From assembly GCF_003258295.1 (NCBI RefSeq), contig NZ_QKYN01000042.1, positions 1 to 64,000 on the forward strand: 64,000 nucleotides of DNA. The letters are read 5' to 3'. This document shows, one piece after another, positions 57,540 through 64,000 of the stretch. This DNA comes from Streptacidiphilus pinicola (GTDB lineage Bacteria; Actinomycetota; Actinomycetes; Streptomycetales; Streptomycetaceae). How positions within the stretch are numbered: the first letter of the stretch is position 1; each line of letters begins with the position of its first letter. Both the position numbers and the translations under genes were made by a program. The notes beneath the pieces are model-generated. The model saw nothing but the letters and a program-made list of their open reading frames with translations, ran no database searches and was not told where the DNA came from.

Positions 57540-57566
57540 CCCCCCGGAGCCACGGATTCCGGGGGG
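57540..57566 (-). terminator. Second hairpin of the fadD tandem terminator
   Basis: Perfect 9-bp stem CCCCCCGGA/TCCGGGGGG with a 9-nt loop, downstream of fadD in transcript order. Confidence 0.75.
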
Positions 57567-57571
57567 AGTGT

Positions 57572-57598
57572 GAGATTCCGGTCAATTACCGGAATCTC
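57572..57598 (-). terminator. First hairpin of the fadD tandem terminator
   Basis: Perfect 11-bp stem GAGATTCCGGT/ACCGGAATCTC with a CAATT loop, 21 bp after the fadD stop. Confidence 0.85.
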
Positions 57599-57619
57599 GG
57601 CGTCACTTCGCGTGCCTCG

Positions 57620-59416
57620 TCACTTGGAATACAGTGCCTCGACCTCGTCGGCGAAGTCCTTCATCACGACCGCGCGCTTCAGCTTCATCGAGGGCGTCAG
57701 GTGGCCGGAGTCCTCCGACAGCACTGTGTCGATGACGCGGAACTTCTTGACCGCCTCGGCGTGCGAGACCGCCGCGTTGCCGTCGTCGATGGCGGCCTGG
57801 ATCGCTTCCTGCAGGTCGGCGTCGTGCAACAGGTCGGTGACCGTGGCCTGCTCCGGCTTGCCGTGCAGCTGCTTCCAGGTGGGGAAGAACTCCGGGTCCA
57901 CGGTGATCAGCGCGCCGATGAACGGGCGGCGGTCGCCGACCACCATGCACTCGCCGATCAGCGGGTGCGCCCGGACCCGGTCCTCGATCACGGCCGGGGC
58001 GACGTTCTTGCCGCCCGCGGTGACGATGATCTCCTTCTTGCGGCCGGTGATCTTCAGGTAGCCGTCCGCGTCCAGCTCGCCGATGTCGCCGGTGGCGAAC
58101 CAGCCGTCGTGCAGCGCCTCGGCGGTGGCCTCCGGGTTGTTCCAGTAGCCGGCGAACACCTGCGGGCCCTTGAGCAGCACCTCGCCGTCCTCGCCGATCC
58201 GCGCGGCCGAGCCGGGCAGCGGCTGGCCGACGGAGCCGATCTTCGGCTTGTCGTGCGGGTTGAACGCGGTGGCCGCGCAGGTCTCGGTCAGGCCGTAGCC
58301 CTCGAGCACGGTGAAGCCGATGCCGCGGTAGAAGTGGCCCAGGCGCTCGCCCAGCGGCGCGCCGCCGGAGATGGCGTGGGTGGCCCGGCCGCCCAGCGCG
58401 TTGCGCAGCTTGCTGTAGACCAGCGCGTCGAACATCCGGTGACGCAGCCTCAGGCCGAGCGAGGCGCCGCCCGGGGTGTCCAGCGCGCGGCTCCAGGCGA
58501 TGGCGGTCTCGGCGGCGCGGTCGAAGATCTTGACCTTGCCCTCCGCCTGCGCCTTGGCACGGGCGGCATTGTAGACCTTCTCGAAGACACGCGGCACGCC
58601 GAGGATCAGCGTCGGGCGGAACGAGGCCAGCTCGGCGGTGACCTCCTTGATGTCCGGCACGTGGCCGATCCGGATCGGCGCCATCACGGCGGCGATCTCG
58701 GCGATCCGGCCCAGCACGTGGGCCTGCGGCAGGAAGAGCAGCACCGAGGAGTGGCCGGGCCGGAACAGCGGCTGCAGCCGGGCGGTGATGTTGCCGAGCT
58801 CCGCCATGAAGTTGGCGTGGGTCAGCATGCAGCCCTTGGGGCGGCCGGTGGTGCCGGAGGTGTAGACGATGGTGGCGATCGAGTCGGGGCCGAGGGTGGC
58901 CCGGCGCTCCTCGACCGCGGCGTCGGAGACGTCGGCGCCGGCTCTCACCAGCTGCTCCAGGCCGCCCGCCTCCAGCTGCCAGACCTGCTTGAGCTCCGGC
59001 AGCCGCTCACGCACCTCGGCGATGACGGCCTCGTGCCGCGGCAGCTCCGCGACGCAGGCCACCGCGCCGGAGTTGCCGAGGATCCACTCGACCTGCTCGG
59101 CCGAGGAGGTCTCGTAGACCGGCACGGTGATGCCGCCGGCGCACCAGATGGCGAAGTCGAGCAGGGTCCACTCGTAGCGGGTCCGCGCCATCAGGCCGAC
59201 CCGGTCGCCGGGGCCGACGCCGGAGGCGATCAGGCCCTTGGCCGCGGCCCGTACCTCCGTGAGGAAGCCGACGGCGGTGCGGTCCTGCCAGGCGCCGTTG
59301 ACCTTGCGGGCGACGAGCGGCAGATCGGGATACCGCTCGGCGTTGGCATGGATGAGATCGGTGAGGTTTCCGCCGCTCGGCACTTCGTAGAGGGCCGGAA
59401 GGCTGAACTCGCGCAA
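57620..59416 (-). CDS. fadD: Long-chain acyl-CoA synthetase (FadD15-type)
   Basis: 598 residues, AMP-forming adenylating enzyme. P-loop-like A3 motif YTSGTTGRPKGCMLTH (about residue 180), LEGYGLTETCAATAF (A5), GWFATGDIGELDADGYLKITGRKKEIIVTAGGKNVAP for the hinge (shortest GYLKITGRKKEI). It activates fatty acids as acyl-CoA. The likely start is TTG 59416-59414 with GAGGAG eight bases upstream, giving MREFSLPALYEVP. Two tandem terminators lie downstream. It is divergent from the metallophosphoesterase gene (206 bp). Confidence 0.93.
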   Translation of the reverse strand: MREFSLPALYEVPSGGNLTDLIHANAERYPDLPLVARKVNGAWQDRTAVGFLTEVRAAAKGLIASGVGPGDRVGLMARTRYEWTLLDFAIWCAGGITVPVYETSSAEQVEWILGNSGAVACVAELPRHEAVIAEVRERLPELKQVWQLEAGGLEQLVRAGADVSDAAVEERRATLGPDSIATIVYTSGTTGRPKGCMLTHANFMAELGNITARLQPLFRPGHSSVLLFLPQAHVLGRIAEIAAVMAPIRIGHVPDIKEVTAELASFRPTLILGVPRVFEKVYNAARAKAQAEGKVKIFDRAAETAIAWSRALDTPGGASLGLRLRHRMFDALVYSKLRNALGGRATHAISGGAPLGERLGHFYRGIGFTVLEGYGLTETCAATAFNPHDKPKIGSVGQPLPGSAARIGEDGEVLLKGPQVFAGYWNNPEATAEALHDGWFATGDIGELDADGYLKITGRKKEIIVTAGGKNVAPAVIEDRVRAHPLIGECMVVGDRRPFIGALITVDPEFFPTWKQLHGKPEQATVTDLLHDADLQEAIQAAIDDGNAAVSHAEAVKKFRVIDTVLSEDSGHLTPSMKLKRAVVMKDFADEVEALYSK

Positions 59417-59622
59417 AGCTGTGCTCCTCGATCATCTTGCGCCGTCCGGCGAGGGCTCTGCTCGAGCAACCGAACTGTGGCGCTGCCACGGCGACGCTGC
59501 TGGGACGCCCGGGACGTTACTAGCGGGTAGGACCAAAGGTATAGATGTACCGGCCAGGTGTTTCCAGGGTCACACTGCTGCCCAGCCTAGTGGGGTTGAC
59601 CACGGGCCCTAAGGTGGGGCTC

Positions 59623-60390
59623 ATGCGGGTCCATGTGGTCAGTGACGTGCACGGCAACACCGAGGCCCTGGCGCGCGCCGGGGAGGGGGCCGAGGCGCTG
59701 CTGTGCCTCGGGGACCTGTTGCTCTTCCTCGACTACCGTGACCACAGCCGGGGCATCTTCCCGGACCTGTTCGGCGCGGAGAACGCCGGCCGGCTGGTGC
59801 GGATGCGCAACGAGCGCCGCTTCGAGGAGGCCCGCGACTTCTCCGCCGAGCTGTGGGCCGGCGTCGGCATGGACCGCGCACAGGCGATCGAGGGCGCCGT
59901 GCGCCGCCAGTACGCCGAGCTGTTCGCCGCCTTCCCGGCGCCCACCTACGCCACCTACGGCAACGTGGACCTGCCGCGCCTGTGGCCCGAGTTCGCCCGC
60001 ACCGGGGTCACCGTGCTGGACGGCGAGACCACCGAGCTCGGCGGCCGCACCTTCGGCTTCGTCGGCGGCGGGCTGCCGAGCCCGATGCGGACCCCGTTCG
60101 AGATCAGCGACGAGGAGTACGCGGCCAAGGTCGCCGCTCTCGGCCGAGTCGACGTGCTGTGCACCCACATCCCGCCCGCCGTCCCGGAGCTGACCTACGA
60201 CACGGTGGCCCGCCGCTTCGAGCGCGGCAGCGAGGCGGTGCTGGAGGCGATCCGAGAGACGCAGCCGGCCTACGCCCTCTTCGGCCACGTGCACCAGCCG
60301 CTCGCGCGGCGGATGCGCATCGGCCGCACCGAGTGCGTGAACGTCGGCCACTTCAACGCGACCGGGCGGCCCTGGGTGCTGGACATCTGA
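59623..60390 (+). CDS. Metallophosphoesterase
   Basis: 255 residues. Calcineurin-like metal motifs: SDVHGN (residue 8), CLGDLLLF, YGNVDL in the GNHE position, CTHIPP and GHVHQP. Hydrolyses phosphoester bonds; the substrate is not identifiable. ATG 59623 has AAGGTGGGG upstream. The SRPBCC gene follows 65 bp later. Confidence 0.9.
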   Translation: MRVHVVSDVHGNTEALARAGEGAEALLCLGDLLLFLDYRDHSRGIFPDLFGAENAGRLVRMRNERRFEEARDFSAELWAGVGMDRAQAIEGAVRRQYAELFAAFPAPTYATYGNVDLPRLWPEFARTGVTVLDGETTELGGRTFGFVGGGLPSPMRTPFEISDEEYAAKVAALGRVDVLCTHIPPAVPELTYDTVARRFERGSEAVLEAIRETQPAYALFGHVHQPLARRMRIGRTECVNVGHFNATGRPWVLDI

Positions 60391-60455
60391 AGCTTCCGCG
60401 GACGCGATAGCCTCTTCGCGGTAGTAGTACAGGGTCTAGAGGCGGAGGCCACCCG

Positions 60456-60896
60456 ATGGCGGAGCACACCAGGTCGAGTATCACGATCGAGGCCGGCCCC
60501 GCCGCGGTCATGGCCGTGATCGCGGACTTCGCCGCGTACCCGGTGTGGACCGGCGAGGTCAAGGAGATCGAGGTCCTGGCCGAGGGTGCCGACGGCCGCG
60601 CCGAGCAGGTGCGGCTGCTGCTGGACGCCGGCGCCATCAAGGACGAGCACGTGCTCGCCTACACCTGGGACGGCGACCACAAGACCAGCTGGACGCTGGT
60701 GAAGAGCCAGATGCTGAAGTCCCTGGACGGCTCCTACACGCTCACCCCGGCCGGCACCCGGACCGAGGTGACCTACCAGCTCGCCGTGGACGTCAAGATC
60801 CCGATGCTGGGCATGATCAAGCGCAAGGCGGAGAAGGTCATCATCGACCGGGCCCTGGCGGGCCTGAAGAAGCGCGTCGAGGAACTCGCCGCCTGA
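60456..60896 (+). CDS. SRPBCC (START/Bet v 1-like) ligand-binding protein
   Basis: 146 residues with a helix-grip fold: SSITIEAGPAAVMAVIADFAAYPVWTGEVKEIEVL opening (shortest VMAVIADFAAYPVW) and a long C-terminal helix ending RALAGLKKRVEELAA. Binds hydrophobic ligands. ATG 60456 has GGAGG upstream; its TGA overlaps the start of the ArsA-like gene by one base (TGATG). Confidence 0.88.
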   Translation: MAEHTRSSITIEAGPAAVMAVIADFAAYPVWTGEVKEIEVLAEGADGRAEQVRLLLDAGAIKDEHVLAYTWDGDHKTSWTLVKSQMLKSLDGSYTLTPAGTRTEVTYQLAVDVKIPMLGMIKRKAEKVIIDRALAGLKKRVEELAA

Positions 60897-62095
60897 TGTC
60901 CGCCGCACCTGCCGTGCCCCGACTGGTCCTCGTCAGCGGCTCGGGCGGGGCCGGCCGCACCACCGTCGCGGCCGCCACCGCCGCGCTCGCCGCCGAGTCG
61001 GGGGAGCGGGTGCTGCTCGTGGCCGCCGACGATCCCGGCCGGTCCATGGACGGACTGCTGGACCACCCGCTGGGCGGCCAACCCGCCGCCGTCGGTCCGC
61101 AACCGGGCCTGTTCGCGCTGCGCCTGGACGAGCAGACCTCCTTCCGCGCCGCGGGGATGCGGCTGATGAGCCGGGCCAAACCGCTCTTCGACCTGCTCGG
61201 TGTCGAGCCGCTGGAGGCCGAGGAGCTCACCGCGCTTCCCGGCGCCCGCGAGCTCGCCCTGCTCGACCTGCTGCGCTCGCTGCCGGGCGGAAGCGCCTAC
61301 GATCTGGTCGTCGTGGACGCGCCGCCCGTCGCCCAACTGCTCACCGCGCTCGCACTGCCCGCGCAGCTGGACGCCTACCTGGCCCGGCTGCTGCCCGACG
61401 AGCGGCAGGCGGCCCGCGCGCTGCGTCCGGTCCTGGCGGGGCTGGCGGGCGTCCCCATGCCCTCCCAGTGGCTGTTCGAGGCCCGCGCCTGGGCCTCCGC
61501 CGAACTCGCCGAGGTGCGCGCCGCGTTGGACGCGTCCGGCAGCACCGTCCGGCTCGTCGTCGCCCCGCCGCGCGGCCCCCGCGCCCGCGCCGAACTGCGC
61601 CGCACCCGCGCCGCGTTGGCACTGCACCGGCTGCCGCTGGAGTCGGTGCTGGTCAACGGTGCCCCGGTGGCCAAGGCCGAGGACTGGGCCGACGCCGCGT
61701 GGCACGGTGTGCCCGTGCACGCCGTGCCGGATCTCGGCCGCGAGCCCGAACGCGGCGACCTGGCCGGCCTCGCCGAGCCGGTCGCGCTGGCCACCTGGCC
61801 CGAGGGGCCCGTCCGGGACGCCCGGGACCGCGACGTGTGGACGGTGGAGGACCGCCTCGGCACGCCCGACGGCGTACTGGTCTGGCGGATCCCGCTGCCC
61901 GGCGCCACGCGCGGCGACCTCGACCTGGTCCGCCGCGGCGACGAACTGCTGCTCGGGGTGGCCGGACACCGCCGCACCGTGCCGCTGCCGTCCGCGCTGC
62001 GCCGCTGCACCGTCGCGGGCGCGGCCCTGCGTGACGGGGAGCTGACCGTGCGTTTCGCACCCGACCCTTCCCTGTGGCCCGCCTCGTCCAGGTAA
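60896..62095 (+). CDS. ArsA/ParA-type P-loop ATPase homologue with substituted Walker A lysine
   Basis: 399 residues. N-terminal SGSGGAGRTTVAAATA corresponds to the ArsA/MinD KGGxGK(S/T)T P-loop, but both the signature lysine and the GKT lysine are absent (R replaces the latter). DLVVVDAPPVAQLL gives a Walker B/switch segment. The C-terminal ~90 residues (PGATRGDLDLVRRGDELLLGVAGHRR) form a beta-rich ArsA HSP20-like domain. Start overlaps the SRPBCC stop. Nucleotide binding may be altered or lost. Confidence 0.82.
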   Translation: MSAAPAVPRLVLVSGSGGAGRTTVAAATAALAAESGERVLLVAADDPGRSMDGLLDHPLGGQPAAVGPQPGLFALRLDEQTSFRAAGMRLMSRAKPLFDLLGVEPLEAEELTALPGARELALLDLLRSLPGGSAYDLVVVDAPPVAQLLTALALPAQLDAYLARLLPDERQAARALRPVLAGLAGVPMPSQWLFEARAWASAELAEVRAALDASGSTVRLVVAPPRGPRARAELRRTRAALALHRLPLESVLVNGAPVAKAEDWADAAWHGVPVHAVPDLGREPERGDLAGLAEPVALATWPEGPVRDARDRDVWTVEDRLGTPDGVLVWRIPLPGATRGDLDLVRRGDELLLGVAGHRRTVPLPSALRRCTVAGAALRDGELTVRFAPDPSLWPASSR

Positions 62096-62129
62096 CGTCG
62101 AACGTAGACGCCGACGAGGGGAGTGGGTC

Positions 62130-62588
62130 ATGAGCATGGCCGAGGACAACGCCGCCGACCGCAGCGGGGACGTGTGGGCGGAGGCCGTCGCCGAGCAGGA
62201 GCACGGAATGGCTGAGCCCGGTCCGGTGGCGGAGCACGAGGAGGTCGCCGAGACCGGGTCGGGCGAGGGGGACGGCGCCGGTGCGCAGTCGCCGTTCGGT
62301 GCGGACCTTCCCTTCGGCACGGAGCTGGGCCCCCTCGTCGACGAGGTGCGCCGGTTCGCGTCCACGGTGAGCGAGAAGGTCACCTCGCTCAGTTCCGGCC
62401 AGAGCGACCCGATGGAGGTGCTGCAGAACCTGGCCGCGCCGTTGCGCAGCTCGAGCCCCGCCGTGTACGGGCACCTGCTGGCCGCGGGGGGCGAACTGAT
62501 CGCGGCGTACCGGGCTGCGGTTTCAGCCTCCGAACGCCGCTGGGCGGCGCCGAAGCAGAACGGCACCGAACACATCGACCTGGACTAG
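62130..62588 (+). CDS. DUF5304 protein, glkA neighbour
   Basis: 152 residues, acidic N-terminal ~65 residues and a helical C-terminal half (PLVDEVRRFASTVSEK, PMEVLQNLAAPLRSS). Homologues stand immediately upstream of glkA in Streptomyces, where the S. coelicolor equivalent (SCO2127) was linked to glucose repression. ATG 62130 lies 34 bp after the ArsA-like gene. Confidence 0.8.
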   Translation: MSMAEDNAADRSGDVWAEAVAEQEHGMAEPGPVAEHEEVAETGSGEGDGAGAQSPFGADLPFGTELGPLVDEVRRFASTVSEKVTSLSSGQSDPMEVLQNLAAPLRSSSPAVYGHLLAAGGELIAAYRAAVSASERRWAAPKQNGTEHIDLD

Positions 62589-62727
62589 ACCTCGTCGGGC
62601 CCGACCTGACGCAGTACCGGGTGAAGTGTTTTCGACTTGTGAACTCGACCCGGAACAGTCTCGCCTTCCTGTCTTCGGCTAATGTACGGTACCGCCCAGC
62701 GGGGATTGACCGGAGACTGAGGGACAC

Positions 62728-63666
62728 ATGGGACTCACCATCGGCGTCGACGTCGGCGGCACGAAGATCGCGGCCGGAGTCGTGGACGAGAACGGGGCGA
62801 TCCTGGCGCGCACCCGCGTGCCGACGCCCGCGGATCCGCAGTGGGCTGTCGGCGCCATCGCGGACGCGATCAAGCAGCTGCGCGAGGAGCACGAGGTCGT
62901 CGCCGTCGGCGTCGGCGCTCCCGGATACATCGACCGCGACCGTTCCACGGTCCTCATGGCGCCCAACATCGCCTGGGAGAACGAGCCGCTCAAGGCCCGT
63001 ATCGAGGACCTCGTCCACCTCCCGACCGTGGTCGAGAACGACGCCAACGCGGCGGCCTGGGGCGAGTTCCGCTTCGGCGCCGCGGCCAGCCACCAGGACA
63101 TGATCATGGTGACGGTGGGCACCGGCATCGGTGGCGGCATCGTCATCGAGGGCCGGATGCACCGCGGCAGCTTCGGCGTGGCCGGCGAGATCGGCCACCT
63201 GAACATGGTCCCGGACGGCCTGCCCTGCGGCTGCGGTTCCAAGGGCTGCTGGGAGCAGTACGGCTCGGGCCGCGCGCTGCGCCGCTACGGCCGCGAGGCG
63301 GCCGCCACCGACCCGGTGCGCGGCAAGCGGCTGCTGGAGCTGAACGAGGGCGTCGCCGAGACCATCACCGGCAGCCAGATCACCCAGGCCGCCCAGGAGG
63401 GCGACCCGATGGCCCTGGACGTCTACGACGAGCTCGCCGACTGGCTCGGCCGCGGCCTCGCCGACCTGGCGTCCCTCTTCGACCCGGCCGTCTTCGTGCT
63501 CGGCGGCGGCGTCTCCGACTCCGGCCGCCTGCTGCTGGACCCGGTCGCCAAGGCCTTCGAGAAGTACGTCATCGGCGGCGTCCACCGCCCGCGGGCCGAG
63601 GTCGTGCTGGCCACCATCGGCTCCGCGGCCGGCATCATCGGCGCGGGCGACCTCGCCCGGGTCTGA
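62728..63666 (+). CDS. glkA: ROK-family glucokinase
   Basis: 312 residues. ATP-site GVDVGGTKIAAG, catalytic VENDANAAAWGE, zinc motif CGCGSKGCWEQYGSG and phosphate-2 VGTGIGGGI. In Streptomyces this enzyme phosphorylates glucose and mediates carbon catabolite repression. ATG 62728 after GACTGAGGGACAC. A hairpin follows the stop. Confidence 0.96.
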   Translation: MGLTIGVDVGGTKIAAGVVDENGAILARTRVPTPADPQWAVGAIADAIKQLREEHEVVAVGVGAPGYIDRDRSTVLMAPNIAWENEPLKARIEDLVHLPTVVENDANAAAWGEFRFGAAASHQDMIMVTVGTGIGGGIVIEGRMHRGSFGVAGEIGHLNMVPDGLPCGCGSKGCWEQYGSGRALRRYGREAAATDPVRGKRLLELNEGVAETITGSQITQAAQEGDPMALDVYDELADWLGRGLADLASLFDPAVFVLGGGVSDSGRLLLDPVAKAFEKYVIGGVHRPRAEVVLATIGSAAGIIGAGDLARV

Positions 63667-63680
63667 GGAACTCACCGTGA

Positions 63681-63707
63681 TGCCCGCGCCGTTCTCCGGC
63701 GCGGGCA
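63681..63707 (+). terminator. Terminator of glkA
   Basis: Perfect 10-bp stem TGCCCGCGCC/GGCGCGGGCA with a 7-nt loop, 14 bp after the glkA stop. Confidence 0.8.
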
Positions 63708-63744
63708 CCGCTGGTTGTCGGACTCTGTTTGTCAGACTCGCCTC

Positions 63745-64000
63745 ATGGACACCCCGGTGCACGAACGGTGGGCGCTGCCGGCCTCCGGCCCGCAGCCGGA
63801 CGGTTCGGAGATCGTCCGGGTCGTCAGCTACAACATCCGCAGCCTGCGTGACGACCGCACGGCGGTGGTCCGGGTGCTGCGGGCGCTCCGGCCCGACCTC
63901 GTCTGCGTCCAGGAGTCCCCGCGCTTCTGGTTCCCGCGCCCCCAGGCCGCCTGGCTGGCCCGCTCCGCGGGCCTGATGGTGCTGAGCGGCGGCAGGTCCG
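63745..64000 (+). CDS. Endonuclease/exonuclease/phosphatase family protein, N-terminal part
   Basis: First 85 codons only; the gene runs off the window. VRVVSYNIRSLRDD and RPDLVCVQESPRF carry the Asn and Glu metal ligands of the EEP fold. ATG 63745. Substrate unknown. Confidence 0.82.
   Translation, partial: MDTPVHERWALPASGPQPDGSEIVRVVSYNIRSLRDDRTAVVRVLRALRPDLVCVQESPRFWFPRPQAAWLARSAGLMVLSGGRS

Overview
The window is GC-rich actinobacterial chromosome, most likely from Streptomycetaceae (Streptomyces, Kitasatospora or Streptacidiphilus; the genus cannot be fixed from the sequence alone). Reasons: very strong third-position GC, many GTG starts, ATGA/GTGA start-stop overlaps, the actinobacterial qcrCAB/ctaE and ctaCDF respiratory genes, a SAM-IV riboswitch, a ydaO-type (c-di-AMP) riboswitch in front of an NlpC/P60 hydrolase, and a glkA neighbourhood typical of Streptomyces. 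About 60 genes are supported. No tRNA, rRNA, CRISPR array, transposase or phage gene was seen, and the region reads as core chromosome with a few accessory cassettes.

Layout. 0-6.6 kb: the start of sucB, lpdA, pepA, and cobS-cobT-cobU for cobalamin nucleotide-loop assembly. 6.6-16.1 kb: an aldo/keto reductase, a methyltransferase, a DUF3043 membrane protein, pspA with its PspAA partner, nadA, an LtrA-like membrane protein, an AsnC regulator with a PLP decarboxylase, and a GNAT enzyme. 16.2-23.5 kb: erpA, a lipoprotein, an adenosine-kinase-like PfkB kinase, a cysteine desulfurase fused to TusA, then ctaC-ctaD-ctaF. 23.6-34.8 kb: an L,D-transpeptidase lipoprotein, an MFS transporter fused to a TetR-like ligand domain, an NCS1 permease, ctaE-qcrC-qcrA-qcrB, a small atypical receiver, and trpD. 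34.8-41.2 kb: a SAM-IV riboswitch controlling a class V aminotransferase, a lone RAM domain, an orphan WXG/EspC-like secretion cassette, a rhomboid protease, a zinc ribbon and a YacP-like NYN protein. 41.3-46.6 kb: three paralogous NlpC/P60 hydrolases (the middle one behind the ydaO riboswitch) and a Tat-type HExxH metalloprotease. 46.5-57.4 kb: a glycosyltransferase block. 57.6-64 kb: fadD, a metallophosphoesterase, SRPBCC, an ArsA-like ATPase homologue, DUF5304, glkA and the start of an endonuclease/exonuclease/phosphatase protein.

How the genes work together. ctaCDF, ctaE and qcrCAB together encode the bc1-aa3 supercomplex; the desulfurase and ErpA could feed its Fe-S needs. The NlpC/P60 set, the L,D-transpeptidase, PspA, PimB and the glycosyltransferases all concern the cell envelope. 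The strongest candidate for an undescribed system is the four-gene minus-strand operon at 48955-57411. It encodes a secreted 1349-residue protein (beta-propeller, ASH-like Ig repeats, two L-type-lectin-like domains), a processive GT2 synthase and two GT-C membrane glycosyltransferases. Other unusual points are the MFS-TetR fusion, a CobT lacking the expected catalytic glutamate, an ArsA-like protein without the P-loop lysine, the orphan T7SS-type trio, and inverted repeats at the ctaC promoter and on the ctaE start codon.
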